Positions 38,116 to 54,815 of a DNA stretch of 64,000 nt are shown here, piece by piece. Position 1 is the first letter of the stretch; each line of letters begins with the position of its first letter. The notes beneath the pieces are model-generated. The model did no database searches. It was not told where the DNA came from and saw only the letters and a program-made list of their open reading frames with translations. Both the position numbers and the translations under genes were made by a program. The stretch lies in contig OZ023266.1 of assembly GCA_964006375.1 (NCBI GenBank), positions 158,413,292 through 158,477,291 on the forward strand, read 5' to 3'. The DNA is from Tillus elongatus (taxonomy: Eukaryota > Arthropoda > Insecta > Coleoptera > Cleridae).

Positions 38116-38831
38116 CGTGTTCCATGAGTTGTGTGCACAAATTCACCCACTGATAGAACATCGACAAATAAGTGGGGTTTTGTTGATAAACATGTGTACT
38201 CCGATGCTTTTAAGGGTTGTTTTCTACGGGTGGGGGTAGTCTTTACCCCCATTCCTTAAACGATTCAATGAATCGAGAAACTAATCGGCCAGGCATATTC
38301 CTAGTAAAATATTACAAACATAATGTTTATATGTCTGTTGACGATTTCTTTCCCATTTTCAACTAAAACTAATTTCAAAGAAGATCACAATATGGGGGTC
38401 TTGTAGCCACAATGTTCAAAATCAAATAACTCACAGACGGTGCATTTTATTGTAATTTACTAAGTATACCTTTTTTATTCAGTTTTCTAAATAGAGTTCA
38501 ATGCTTTTATCCAGAGTTCCAAATATCCACCCCCCAAAAAAGTTGAGGGTGAAAAAGCACCCCCACCCTCTAGAAAACAACTTTTAAAATTAGGATATTT
38601 TTGATTTTTCTTATTTGGGACGTGATATTGGTTACTTGACCGAACTCTCGAAATGTCATCAAAATCGAAAGATGCATTTGGAGGTTATGACCAAAAAAAT
38701 ATTTACAAGCTACCCTTTTGAGGGGTTGTATCTCCGTAATGAAGCATCGGAGAATACATGTTTATCAACAAAACCCCACTTATTTTTCGATGTTCTGTCA
38801 GTGGGTGAATTTGTGCACAAAACTCCTGGAA

Positions 38832-38925
<94 letters not shown>

Positions 38926-39059
38926 ATATAAAAATTGTAACTGACCCAGGATATGGGTTCTAGGGGTCCTATTTTGCGCTCATTTGAACAAATTTTTTCA
39001 AAGTCTCACCATCGATACCTCTCTATTAGTGATTTATTTTTAATAAAAATTCACTAAAA
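37591..39059 (-). mobile_element. TA-core family element interrupted by a MITE
   Basis: It starts GGGACGCAGGAAGTGCG and runs to a TA tract (38033-38114), is broken by the MITE at 38115-38833, resumes with TC and TA repeats (38834-38921) and ends with TAATAAAAATTCACTAAAAG. One half of the terminal hairpin is mutated (AGTGATTTATT). It is non-coding. Confidence 0.7.
38115..38833. mobile_element. MITE inserted in a TA tract
   Basis: Inverted arms of ~95 bp (38115-38211 and 38741-38833) share GTGCACAAATTCACCCACTG, AAGTGGGGTTTTGTTGATAA and CTCCGATGCTT in opposite orientation. It is about 720 bp with no transposase frame and TA on both sides. The superfamily is uncertain. Confidence 0.75.
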
Positions 39060-40045
39060 GGCATACGAAAATTAGCCAAAAATTATAGACCGTTAAACCA
39101 TAAACTTTACTAAAACTAACGCCAAAGCATTTGAGAAAGGGTCTATTTGAAATGAATTTTCTGTAAATATTTTAGTAAAATAAAGGACAATGACGGTTGA
39201 AGCTAAAATTTAGGGGTTTGCAGAACACTCTTCTTGCGACATTTTGTTTACATAATCCGTATTTGTTTCAGGTTCTTTGCCTAAATGTTGCCAACAGATG
39301 AAAACTGAAAGTAAACCCGGATATAGATTCTAGGGGGTCTAGTTTGCGCTCATTTGAAGTAATCTTTTTAAAATTCAAAAGTCGCAGTCTCCTCAATAAC
39401 GATTTTTTTCTACGAAAATTAGCTAAAAGTTATAGACCGTTCAACCATAAACTTAACTAAGCCTACAGCCAGAGCATCAACTTAACTAAACCTACAGTTA
39501 AAGTATCAGAGAAAGGGTCCATTTGAAATGAATTTTCTGTAAATATTTTAGTAAAATGAACGACAATGACGGTTCAAGCTGAAACTTAAGGGTTTACAGA
39601 ACATTCTTATTGCGACATTCCGTATTTGTTTCAGGTTCTTTGCCTAAATGTTGCCAATTTTTCAAATCGCGATCTTGACGTTTTGAGGAACACCCCAATT
39701 TTTTTTCTTTAAATGCACATAACGTTTTTGCCTTTAAACTTACAGAGCTAAGTTTTAGTACATGGTTATAACCGTTATAACACAAACAAGCGTACCAAAT
39801 TTGGTTGCCCTTACTTTGTTATTTCCGGAGATATAGTTTTTTTCCGAAATAGAACAGAAATTTTTTCTGGAAAATCTGGGCTAATTTTCCTGGCTAACAA
39901 ACTTGTCTAAGCCACTTGCAAAAGGAAGGTACTCAGAAAATTTGAGCAAAATCGGGCTGTTTGTTTTTGAGTTATATAGAAATTTTTTCAAAAATCAAAA
40001 CTCGGGACCTCTTGATTAGTGAATTTTAAGACAATTCACTAAAAC
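39060..40045 (-). repeat. TA-core family DNA lacking the TA tract
   Basis: It carries the family interior twice (TAGACCGTTAAACCATAAAC and TAGACCGTTCAACCATAAAC) and a normal terminal hairpin near 40015-40043. Where other copies have (TA)n it joins TTTTGAGTTAT directly to AGAAATTTTTTC. So the microsatellite is missing or was never gained. Confidence 0.65.
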
Positions 40046-40100
40046 GGTATGTACATCACGCCTGTGTTATACGACAAAAGTGAAATATACATGCCATATA

Positions 40101-40866
40101 CAGGGTGTTTAAAAAAGACGGGGCAATATTTAAGGGGTTGATTTACCAAGTAATTTTATGAAAAAAAAGTTCCCATACACATAGGTGCTAACATGCATTG
40201 TTTCCAAGATACAAGGTGTTAAATTTTTTGTAAAATAACGATTTTTAAAAAAATAATTCAAATAGCTCCTCACCGATTATTTTGAAATTGGGCAGCGTTG
40301 TTTGTAGTAATAATGGGCTGATTTGACCCTAATTAGATAAAGATTGTGAAGTGCATTGGCATGGGGGGGGGGTGTCGGTGTCGGTGGGGGCTTCAACAAA
40401 AATTATTGTTCGTGTTTGTGATTTTCTGTGTGATAAATGGACATGCCATAAGAAGGTTTTTATTTTTTATCGTGTAAACGCTTCAAGATACGGAGACAAA
40501 AGCTTGTAGTCTTAGTTTCTTTATCTCAAAATAATATACAAATCATATTGCAGTCAGTGGTGTACATTTTTATGTCACTAAATTTTGCTGAGGTGCCCCC
40601 CTCCTAACGCCAATGGACTTAACAATCTGTATCTAATTAGGGCCAAATCAGCCCATTAATAATACAAACAATGCTGCCAAATTTCAAAACAATTGATGAG
40701 GAGATATTTGAATTATTTTAAAAAAATCGTTATTTTACAAAAAAATTTAACACCTTGTATCTTGGAAACAATGCATTTTAGCACGTATGTTTATGGGACC
40801 CTTTTTCATAAAATGACCTGGGAAATCAACCCCTTAAATATTGCCCCATCTTTTTTGAACACCCTG
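40101..40866. mobile_element. Tc1/mariner-type MITE with ~270-bp inverted arms
   Basis: The ends are CAGGGTGTTTAAAAAAGACG and its inverse, flanked by TA (40099-40100, 40867-40868). Arms of about 270 bp share GGGGCAATATTTAAGGGGTTG and AACACCTTGTATCTTGGAAA in opposite orientation. The target itself was palindromic (CATGCCATATGGCATG). It has no coding capacity. Confidence 0.85.
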
Positions 40867-40868
40867 TA

Positions 40869-41222
40869 TATGGCATGTAGAGAAGCAAACCAGCATTTGT
40901 AAAGCCAAAGAAAAAGTATCTACGTCTGTATTTAGTATGGCATGGTATTACCAAGTAAGCGCAACAACAATGGATTAACTTGGCTTAATTAATGAATTAC
41001 GGAAGCTGGAACGAAATGAAGAGTCCGCTGAAGAGGGAGAATTATGGTTGCGACGATAAGGCGACACCACCTTTATACTGTGATGATGGAATAATAATCA
41101 AATAAACATTTAAGATCTGTGGCTTTTGAAAGGTTTTTGCTGGTTTCAACCTGTTTGAAATTAAACGAAGCCGCAATCAAGCCTTGCTCTTTGATATTAA
41201 CTTGAACAGAGAATATTACTTT
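40869..41222. other. No gene recognised
   Basis: Unassigned. An AATAAA at about 41100 follows moderately GC-rich DNA. Confidence 0.45.
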
Positions 41223-41353
41223 TTAGTGAATTTTCTTTAAAAAAATTCACTAATGAGGAGATCTCGACTTTTGAATTTTGAAAAAATTTCTTCAAATGAG
41301 CGCTATTTAGGACCCCTGGAACCCAAATCCGAGGTCGGTTTCAGACTTTATAT

Positions 41354-41440
<87 letters not shown>

Positions 41441-42180
41441 TATATATTTATGTGTCACACCTATAACTAAAAAAATAATGACCAATTTTGGTAAAATTAG
41501 GTGACTCCCTTCCTTTCGCGAGTGGCTTGGATAAGTTCGATACTCAGGAAAATCCGCCGAGGTTTTCCCGGAAAATTTTGTTTTTTCTTTAAAAAAAGAT
41601 CGAAAAAAATTTATATCTCCGGAAGTAACAAAGTAAGGGCAACCAAATTTAATACGCGCGTTTACATCATTATGTGTAAGTTACCTACGAAAATTTAGCT
41701 CTGTAGGTGGAAGAACAAAAAAGCTACAGGCATTTAAAGAAAAATAAATTTGGACTTTCCTCAAAAAGTCAAAGTCGCGATTTAAACGTCAAAATTGGTA
41801 ATATTTAGGCAATGAACCTGAAAATAATATGAGCCATGGAAGGAAAATGTCTCAAGAAGAATGTTTTACAAAGCCTGAAGCCTTAGTTTCAATCGTCATT
41901 GTGCTTCATTTTACTAAAATATTCCCAGAAAATTTATTTCAAATAGACCCTTTCTCTGATACTTTGGCAGTAGTGTTGGCTATAGAGTTTATCGGTTAAT
42001 GGTATATCATTTTTGTCGAATTTTCGTAAAAAAATTTTAAAGCCCAATATATCCGTTATTATGCAAGATACGGAAAAAAATTGTATACATTAATTATAGG
42101 GTGTCTTCAGCTACATCTTAAAAAATATTTCTACAATTACAGGCTGGCTCATAGGTCGTTGGTGATTCAAATTTTCTTTT
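41223..42180 (+). mobile_element. TA-core family element, cut by another copy
   Basis: Hairpin end at 41223 and TA tract 41356-41437. It proceeds through the family interior to about 42180, where a second hairpin end begins, so its far terminus is missing. Confidence 0.7.
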
Positions 42181-42224
42181 TTAGGGAATTTTCTTTAAAA
42201 AATTCACTAATGAGGAGATCCGAG

Positions 42225-42317
<93 letters not shown>

Positions 42318-43413
42318 CGATAACTCAAAAAATAATAGACCGATTTTGATCAAATTAGGTGAGTACCTTCCTTTTGCAAGTGGCTTCGATGTGTTTGTTA
42401 GCCAGGAAAATCGGACAAGGTTTTCCTGGAAAATGTTGTGTTTTCTTTAAAAAAAATTTCATATTTCCGGAAATAAGTGAGGGCAACCAAATTTGGTACG
42501 CGTATTTGTATCATAAAGAGTGAACCATGTACCAAAATTTAGGTCTCTAAGTTTAAGGAGAAAAAAGTTACGGGCAGCTAAAGAAACAAATTTTGGAGTT
42601 TTCCTCAAAACGTCAAACTCGCAATTTAAAACGTCAAAATTGGCAATGTTTACGCAAAGAACGTGAAACAAATACGGATTATGAAAAGAAAATGATGCAA
42701 GAAGATTGTTCTGCGAACCCTTAAGTTTCAGATTCAACAGTCATTGCCCTTCATTTTACTAAAATATTTACAGAAAATTCATTTCAAATAGACCCTTTCT
42801 CCGATGCTTTGGCTGTCGGTTTAGTTAAGTTGATGATTTCGCTGTAGGTTTAGTGAAGTTTATGGTTTAGCGGTCTATAATTTTTAGCTAAATTTCGTAG
42901 AAAAATTCGTTGCTGCATTTTAGCATTTTTTATCGAAATATGATGCATGTTTTTAAGAAAAAAATCTGGACGCAGTAAGTGCGTTTTGGTAGCAAATTTT
43001 CATTAAATTATTCTTTAAATTTCAATAACTCAATTTGCTATTAACGTAAGTTTTGTTGGTTAGCAAACCAACATTTGACTTTATTTTCGTAAAATTTTTG
43101 TATGAACGCAGCAAGGGCGTTTTTTTGCGAATTTTCATTAAATGTTTCATATTTCAATAACTCCATTTGCTATCAACCTAAGGCTCATTGGCCAGGAGAC
43201 CAGTTTTCTCGGAAACATTTAAAGTTTATTCTCGGAAAATGTTTGTACATTTTCAAATAATTATTTTGATAAATTATGGTACATTTTTCCTACTATATAG
43301 GTTATACCGGTAACCAAATTGATGCCTGCTCGCATTAGAACGATATATTTGTAATTGAAAACATTTTAATGAAAATTCACTTCCATAACGCACTGGCTGC
43401 GTCCAGAGTTTTA
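42181..43413 (+). mobile_element. TA-core family element
   Basis: It starts GGGAATTTTCTTTAAAAAAT and ends CGCACTGGCTGCGTCC. TA tract 42226-42313. Extra end motifs lie at about 42967 and 43103, so it has a compound terminus. It is non-coding. Confidence 0.7.
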
Positions 43414-44400
43414 TACTATTTGTTTTCTCTACCACATCCGCATCCAAAGCAAATTTGATCACAGCAGAGTTGATTTTCCACTCCATTATGTAAGGTGGAT
43501 GTTTTATACAAGTAATTGATATAGCCAGGAAGAGAGAGCTATTGATTTATGTGCATTTAGGTGAGAGCAACACATGAAACGGCGTGGTAGTCGTGCAACG
43601 TGTTCCTGAATCGGAATCAATTTACCCAGCGAGTTCGAAAGGCGCCTATATATATATATATATACTATATATACTATTAAGATCAATACCGTCCCCCTTG
43701 CTTTCTGCCGTTTACACACGTTTCAGTAACACACTCCTTTCTTTCAAGTAGACAGTTGGAGAAACAATCACTCCGGTGGTAGAAAAGGCGTACGGAGTAG
43801 ATTGATTGGAAAGATCACGCCAATATGAGCAATTTAGTGGAATTTAATTTAAATTCGCAAAACCAGAAAACTTCGGGGCGCGACAAGTGCGTTATGGTTG
43901 TGAATTTTTATAAAAATAATATATATCACTTTAGTGGTTTAGCCTTATATTAAATGTTATAAAAAATTACTTTATTTAATTCGGAACAGTAAAAAATAAG
44001 GTACAGAAGGGCAAGCAAAAACATGATCTTTAACATAAATATTTATACAGTAATTTGGATAGAAAACTCAAACAAAGCAATTGATAAACAGGAAATACAC
44101 CTGTTTTGTCGATAGAGTGGACTGTATTTTGTTCTCATAGACTGGTTCTTGTTAATAAAATTGACTAATTAACACAACACTATATTACACGATAATAAAA
44201 ATATAAAATATACAAATGGTTACAATGTGACACAAATCAACGCCTGACCGTCTATCGTCGTCTTTTACTGCTAACTGATGTCTTCTCGGGTGAACTGGGT
44301 CGAGCTCTCTCATCCTCCACATGAAGGAAACAAATATGAATTCCACTTAATATGAATTCCCCTAACAACACCTACTCATCAAAAATTACACTAGAAAACT
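43414..44400. other. No gene recognised; scraps of repeats
   Basis: The segment GATCAATACCGTCCCCCTTG (43681) has a counterpart near 48529-48580 in reverse complement-like context, so this is repetitive. A TA-core end (GACAAGTGCGTTATGG) lies at 43885-43925. Nothing else is assigned. Confidence 0.45.
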
Positions 44401-44404
44401 GAAC

Positions 44405-44885
44405 AAAAAAAAGTTCGTGTGGTTCATGTATTGAGGGTGATTGTATGCATACAGAAGGGGAAGCACAACCCCCAAGACGAAGAGGGGATTTCTGTCCTCT
44501 TACCCAAAAACACAGCGGGTTTTCCTTCCCCTTGTTGTATGCATACAACCACTTTCAAAAGCACAATAAAAATTTCTTGGGAGCAACCCCTAAGAAAGTT
44601 ACGGGACCTACGATGAATATGGGTGTTGTGTGGGGTAGACAGGATTTAAAGGAGTTATTGCTGCAAAATATGAAAAACGCATCTTTTCAAAGTCAGACTA
44701 AGTGGGTGTTTTATCATTTTCCTCCCATATTTCCTCTTCGTCCAGCACCCCTATTCTTATATTCTTGTTCTCTTATTTTTCTTCGGGGTTGTTTGCAACA
44801 AATTTGTCTTGTGGCTTGTACATCCGAGGTAGGTTTTATTTATTTTTTAACCTCCGCGCAGTAAACCGCAAATTTACCTAAATTA
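44405..44885. repeat. Foldback family, half copy
   Basis: It matches one side of the foldback at 2076-2914 (GGGTGATTGTATGCATACAG, AAGAAAGTTACGGGACC, GGGTGTTGTGTGGGGTAGA). It contains its own smaller symmetry around 44490 and ends with the decayed terminus CGCAAATTTACC. Confidence 0.6.
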
Positions 44886-44954
44886 CATTCTACTTCGTCG
44901 CCTATATCATATATAAACCAGTTTTTTTATTATTGTTATTAAAAGCTGTCTTAT

Positions 44955-45210
44955 TTAAAAATAAATGCTTCAAATTTAAATAGTACAATTTTCTGTGAAC
45001 CAAGAAAGCTGAATTTGGTATATAGTTAGTTCTTTCCCAAGGCAAGATGTCCACCAAATTTCATTAAAATAGCTTTCTAATTTTCGGAGATAAAATGTTT
45101 TCTAAAAAAACTCAAAGTTTTCCTTGTCCAATTTTCCTGGCTAACGGACTGGTCCAAGGTGTTAATAAAAGAAAGTCACTTGCCGAGTTTAATCAAAATA
45201 TTTAAATTGA
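44955..45210 (-). repeat. TA-core short-subtype fragment
   Basis: Matches AAATGCTTCAAATTT.. to CACTTGCCGAGTTT of the short subtype. Both ends are missing. Confidence 0.55.
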
Positions 45211-45244
45211 TTTACTTACTTTAATACTTTACTTACTTTAAATA

Positions 45245-45367
45245 CTTTTCTTTAAAAAATTCACTAATGAGGAGATCCCGACATTTGAATTTTGAAAAAA
45301 TTTCTTCAAATGAGCGCTAATTAGGCCCCCCAGAAAACATATCCGGGGTCAGTTTCAATTTTTATAT

Positions 45368-45451
<84 letters not shown>

Positions 45452-46566
45452 CACACCGATAACTCAAAAAATAATAGGCCGATTTTGATTAAATTTGGTG
45501 AAAAAATTCCTTTTGCAAATGGCTTGGATGAGTTCGTTAGCCAGAAAAATATGCCCAGGTTTTCCCGAAAAATTTTGTGTTTTCTTTCGAAAAAAATTTA
45601 TATCTCCGGAATTAACAAAGCAAGGGCAACCAAATTTGGCACGCAGGTTTACATCCTTATAGGTAAGTTACCTACCAAAATTTAGCTATGTAGGTTAAAA
45701 GATAAAAAGTTATAGGCATTTAAAGAAAAATAAATTGGGGTTTTCCTCAAAACGTCAAAGTGGCGATTTAAAATGTCAAAATTGGCAACATTTAGGCAAA
45801 GAACTTGAATCTAATACGGGCTATAGAAATAAAATGTCTCAAGAAGGATGTTTTACAAACCCTAATGTCTTAGTTTCAATCGTCATTGTCCTTCATTTTA
45901 CTAAAATATTCCCAGAAAATTCATTTCAAATAGACCCTGTCTCTGATGCTTGGCAGTAGTCTTAGCTATAGAGTTTATCGTTTAATGGTATATAATTTTT
46001 GTCGAATTTTCGTAAAAAATCAATAAAGTTCAATATATCCGTTATTATATAAGATATGAAAAAATTTTGTATATATTAATTATAGGGTGTCTTGAGCTAC
46101 ATCTTAAAATAATATTTCTACAATCAAAGGATGGCCCATAAGTCGTTGGTGATACAAATTTCCATTTTTTTTTAATCAAACACGCTTTATGTTATTGCAT
46201 TTTTGCATTTTCCATCGAAATATAATGCATGTTTGTAAGAAAAGAAATTCTGGACGCGGCAAGTGCGTTATGGTAGCGAATTTTGATCAAATGTTTCATA
46301 TTTGAACAGCTCAATTTGTTATTAACCTATAAGGTTGACCAAGAAACGTGTTTTTTCGGGAACACTTTAAGTTTACTTTTGGAAATTTTTGTACATTTTC
46401 ACACAATAAAGTTATTTTGATGAAACAAGGCACATTGTTTTTACTATATAGGTTATACTGGTAACCAAATTTGATGCCTGCTTTCTTAAAAAAAAAAAAA
46501 CACACATATTTGTTATTAAAAACATTTTTATGAAAATTCACTACCATAACGCACTTGCTGCGTCCA
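45245..46566 (+). mobile_element. TA-core family element, full length
   Basis: Partial hairpin start (TTTTCTTTAAAAAATTCACT), TA tract 45373-45447, inverted terminal module from about 46254, end CGCACTTGCTGCGTCC. Very similar to the copy at 47034-48381. It is non-coding. Confidence 0.75.
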
Positions 46567-46592
46567 GAATTTTTTGAGTTATCGGTTGGACT

Positions 46593-46691
<99 letters not shown>

Positions 46692-47033
46692 TTCTCACTC
46701 TATACACATTGGGGTTGGTGGGATTATTAAAAAAATATGAGAAATGGTAATTGGAAATTTTCAAGTATTAAATACAGCTATGGATTAGGGTATTTTTCAA
46801 CTAACTGATAAAATTAAATGTGATAAAATGTTTTCTTAATTAGCAGAAGTTGTGAAAATTTGAGATGTTTATAAATGAAAGGTTTAACTACTTGAAATTT
46901 CTGAAGATCTGGCAACCCCGGTAAGAAACATCTACATCTTGAAATCTATTACTGGTAGTATGACTGGTAGTTTGCGAGATCTCATGGAGTCGACACTCAA
47001 AATTTCTCATTTTAATTACCTTATATGTTTTAG
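46567..47033. other. TA tract and unassigned DNA
   Basis: A family scrap TTTTTGAGTTATCGGTTGGAC and (TA)n at 46590-46689, then about 340 bp of unassigned AT-rich DNA. Confidence 0.5.
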
Positions 47034-48381
<1,348 letters not shown>

Positions 48382-48780
48382 TTTCAGTTGACAAAGTAGA
48401 GAGTAAAGATATTTAACACGCATCCTATTCATAATCAACTCTTTAAATTAGACACACAATATTTAGCGTAACGAATGAATCACTTTTAAATTAAAAATCA
48501 ATTGGTTTAGAGACGTGTCACGCGCCACGGTATTGATCTTAGGATTACCCCCCTGCTTTCTGCAGGTTTACACGTATTTACAATCTACATATTTGAGAAT
48601 CATCCTTCCAGGTACACATAAATACATTTACACGCATCAGGTCGAGCAAATACGCCAGGTTGAGGAGATGGATTCATTTCCGAAATAAATATTGACGTAT
48701 AATTCCATTTACAATGCGTTTTCCCTGAACGTATTACTGAATTTGTGATAGTAAGATTTAACAAAATTAAAAAAAGTTGG
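48382..48780. other. No gene recognised
   Basis: It includes a piece related to 43680-43720 and is otherwise unassigned. Confidence 0.4.
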
Positions 48781-48941
48781 TGACGCAGCAAGTGCGTTAT
48801 AACAGTGAATTTGATAAGAATTGTACACTATTAGTACAGCATATTACAAAAAGTAATACTTTTAATTTAAACAGACGTCCAAGATTGGGCTCAGAGGTCC
48901 TAATACACACTCATTTGATGAATTTCTCTCTTTTTATTATC

Positions 48942-48995
<54 letters not shown>
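48781..48995 (-). repeat. TA-core family, very short copy ending in TA
   Basis: GACGCAGCAAGTGCGTTATA start, a brief interior, and TA tract 48945-48995 abutting a PLE fragment. Confidence 0.55.
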
Positions 48996-48998
<3 letters not shown>

Positions 48999-48999
48999 A

Positions 49000-49290
49000 A
49001 ACAGTAAGAAACAATTACAAAAACAAATCTAAATACAAACATTTAAACAAAACTTAATAAAAGCCATACAAATAGACAAATTATCAAATCATAATAATAA
49101 AAACAGGAAAGCGATACACTGGACACAGTCCGAGAACACAACCAACCAGAGAACAGTAAACCGACCAATAGAAGCGTAACGCGCAGACGTCACATACAAT
49201 CTCAGACATTGGCCACACAGGAACGATTATAGTCAGTAGTGTGCTGATGATGAACCGGGACGGTTCGAAACTGCATTCCACGTAACCAAA
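49000..49290 (+). pseudogene. Penelope-like element (family 1) 3' end
   Basis: It matches the last ~290 bp of the minus-strand PLE at 27003-27340 (ACAAACATTTAAACAAAACT, ACCGACCAATAGAAGC). No frame remains. It carries its own copy of the hammerhead (49239-49283). A TA-core element starts 12 bp after it. Confidence 0.8.
49239..49283 (+). ncRNA. Type I hammerhead ribozyme, second PLE copy
   Basis: Stem I 5' side GTGTG, core CTGATGA (49244-49250), extra U, stem II GAACC/GGTTC (perfect 5 bp) around GGGAC, core GAA (49267-49269), stem III AC-TGCA-TT with one mismatch, C17 at 49278, stem I 3' side CACGT (49279-49283). Relative to the 27-kb copy stem I differs at several bases but still pairs (U-A for U-G, U-G for C-G, G-U for G-C). 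The stem III mismatch may weaken it. Confidence 0.7.
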
Positions 49291-49301
49291 TAAAAAAACT
49301 C

Positions 49302-50632
<1,331 letters not shown>

Positions 50633-50653
50633 ATCACAAAAAGGACAGCCAAC

Positions 50654-50797
<144 letters not shown>

Positions 50798-51392
50798 TAC
50801 AACTAATTAATTGCTCACTATTGGCATCTCAGTACCGGTATGAGATATAGAGTTTGTTAAATTACCAAAAAGTTGCGTACATTTTAGCTGATCCAAAATC
50901 TGAAAACAAATTTTGAATATGTCGATTCGTTCCTGAAATATCCTGAAAAAACTGAAAAACTCAATTTTTAAAATTTTACAATAAATCCCTTATTATCAAA
51001 AATGGGCTCCTAACTTTTGCTATGTGAGCATAAATTGATATGAGCAATTAACTGGCGGCATCAAAATTGACGTATCTGCTCTAATTTTGCGCAGCGATAG
51101 TTAATTTTTTTTCTCTTATGGCCGCCATATTGTATTTTTAATTTTTCAGATGGCAAAAAAATTCACCTTTCGAATGATATAACACACTTCATATGTTTCT
51201 TCATAAACATTGTACAAATAAATAAAAAACTAATTATGGTCGCAAATATCAAGTAGGTATGTGTCATTGTTTTGTAATTTATTGCTACGATTTATTTAAA
51301 CTGTCAGTTTGAAATCTTCTACTTGATTTATGCATGAAAAACATTTTATTTCAAGACTTGTGTTAAATTTGTTATAAAATTATATTTCCAAA

Positions 51393-51580
51393 ATGGTTCG
51401 CTTTACTATGGAAGAGAGAAGCGATATGTATAAAGCAAACATCGGAACTTTTAGAAATTCGACCCGTGCCTCCAGTTATACCAAGAAAAATATCCAGAAC
51501 GTGTGCAAGCAAGTCGGCATATCTTCGCCAGAATAGCAAGAGTGATCGATGAAACTGGTACCGGCTGTAAGAGAAAAAAA
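51393..51580 (+). pseudogene. Transposase N-terminus of transposon B
   Basis: It starts MVRFTMEERSDMYKANIGTF with a frame change near 51475, then VQASRHIFARIARVIDETGT and GCKRKK. This is the N-terminal DNA-binding region of the DUF4817/DDE_3 transposase group. A TA-core element inserted at about 51583 removes the catalytic part. Confidence 0.8.
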
Positions 51581-51582
51581 CT

Positions 51583-52033
51583 CGGGACGCAGCAAGTGCG
51601 TTATGGTAGTGAATTTTTATTAAATGCTTCAAATTTAAATAACTCAATTTTCTATAAACTTAGAGAGTTTAATTTCAATACGTAGTAAGGTTTTTCCTAA
51701 GGCAAGATATCCACAAAATTTCATTAAAATAACTTTGTAATTTTCGGAGAAAAAAATTTTTTTCGAAAGAAAATTTAAAATTTGAGTAACTCAATTTTCT
51801 CTAAACTTAGAAAGTTGAATTTTGGTACGTAGTAAGGTTGAGGCAACATATATAGTAAATTTCATTGAAACAGCTTTGTTACTTTCGGAGAAAAAATTTT
51901 TTTTCGAAAGAAAACTCAAAATTTTTCCGGAAAACCCCATCTGATTTTTCTGGATAACGAACTCATCCAAGCCATTAATAAAAGACAGGCACTTTCCAAG
52001 TTTCATCGAAATCGGTTAATTATTTTTTGAGTT

Positions 52034-52126
<93 letters not shown>

Positions 52127-52139
52127 ATATAAAAATTAA
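51583..52139 (-). mobile_element. TA-core short subtype, truncated
   Basis: CTCGGGACGCAGCAAGTGCG start, interior as at 18470-19105, TA tract 52036-52122, then only the first bases of the last block (AAACATATAAAAATT). The terminal hairpin is missing. Confidence 0.7.
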
Positions 52140-52451
52140 ACCTATTTACAAATGAACTTTAATAAGATATTATGCTGTGACAATACCTCTCTCAAGCACC
52201 CTAAAATATAATCAAAATGTGCACAGTTATATATGTTTTATTTCTTTTTCCCTTGTCTTAATACACTACATATTTTATGACAATCGATTTAATTTACTTA
52301 TTTGATTTCATAAATAGTCGGTTAATAGTGACTTGGAATGAAGTAGACACCACATCTTCAAACATATTAAGAGAATATGAGTAAATCAACAGCAACTGGG
52401 AATGAATTCGGTCAGTCGCCCAGCCACGTGGTTAAAAAACACTGTTTGTAT
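52140..52451. other. No gene recognised
   Basis: AT-rich and unassigned, between a truncated TA-core copy and the duplicated segment. Confidence 0.45.
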
Positions 52452-53177
<726 letters not shown>

Positions 53178-53414
53178 AGAGTCTTCATTAAAGTTCTGAG
53201 AACATAAATAAGAATATTTCGGCAGCGTATCCGTTTTTATACTTAAGGCTGCGCACCATTTTTCTCTCATTTCTTTAATAGATGGAAACCTAAAAATAGT
53301 GCCAAACTGACGTGCCGCCGCTGAAAATAGCAAATAGCAAGGTACTTACGTATGCAGAGACACCGTTGCCACATCCCCAGGTAATCTTCTACAAACAATA
53401 CACCTTTTCACCAT
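53178..53414 (-). pseudogene. THAP zinc-finger domain, two exons, broken
   Basis: Exon 1 (53350-53414) starts at ATG and encodes MVKRCIVCRRLPGDVATVSL with the first two Cys ligands, ending at a GTAAGT donor (53344-53349). Exon 2 starts at 53289 after TATTTTTAG and encodes FPSIKEMREKW, then KTDTLPKYSYLCSQNF. Joined phases agree across a 60-nt intron. Order and spacing (C..C, HxFP, W, CxxH) fit THAP, a DNA-binding domain of P-element transposases and host regulators. The final His is Asn (CSQN). A TA-core element cuts the exon at 53177. Function is unknown. Confidence 0.65.
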
Positions 53415-53888
53415 TTTGCCAAAACAAAACTCAAAACCTTTATTGCCAATCAAGGTAACACATAAAAATAAACTCTCAGTATACTTGCATACTATTCACA
53501 GACAAATACAAGCCACAACTGAGGATTAATAAAAATCTAGATACTTCACATGCAGCAGGAAAACGATTTAAAATAATGGGCTGAGTTTTCTGGTTATATT
53601 TACATAAAGAAGGGAGAAACCAAGGAAAATATATGTTAGTACATCTTTACATTCATAAATAAGCCCTAATGAAAGTGTAATGTCTTAAGTGACAGAAAAG
53701 TAATAAATTTGTCATCCTCAATGACTTCCTTGTCATCATATTCGGCGATTTAAGGATGAATTATTACATAGCGGCAACGCGTTAGCCACCACCCAATCAG
53801 AGCAGAGGACCGATGTAAACATAGAGTCCCTTGAATGTTGGCTTCAAACAATTCGGCTGTGTGCCCAGTCTATTCGTATATAGATAGT
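53415..53888. other. Possible 5' flank of the THAP gene
   Basis: Non-repetitive as far as I can see. GC rises near 53770-53830 (GGCAACGCGTTAGCCACC). It might hold a promoter for the minus-strand THAP frame, but no element is clear. Confidence 0.3.
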
Positions 53889-54815
<927 letters not shown>

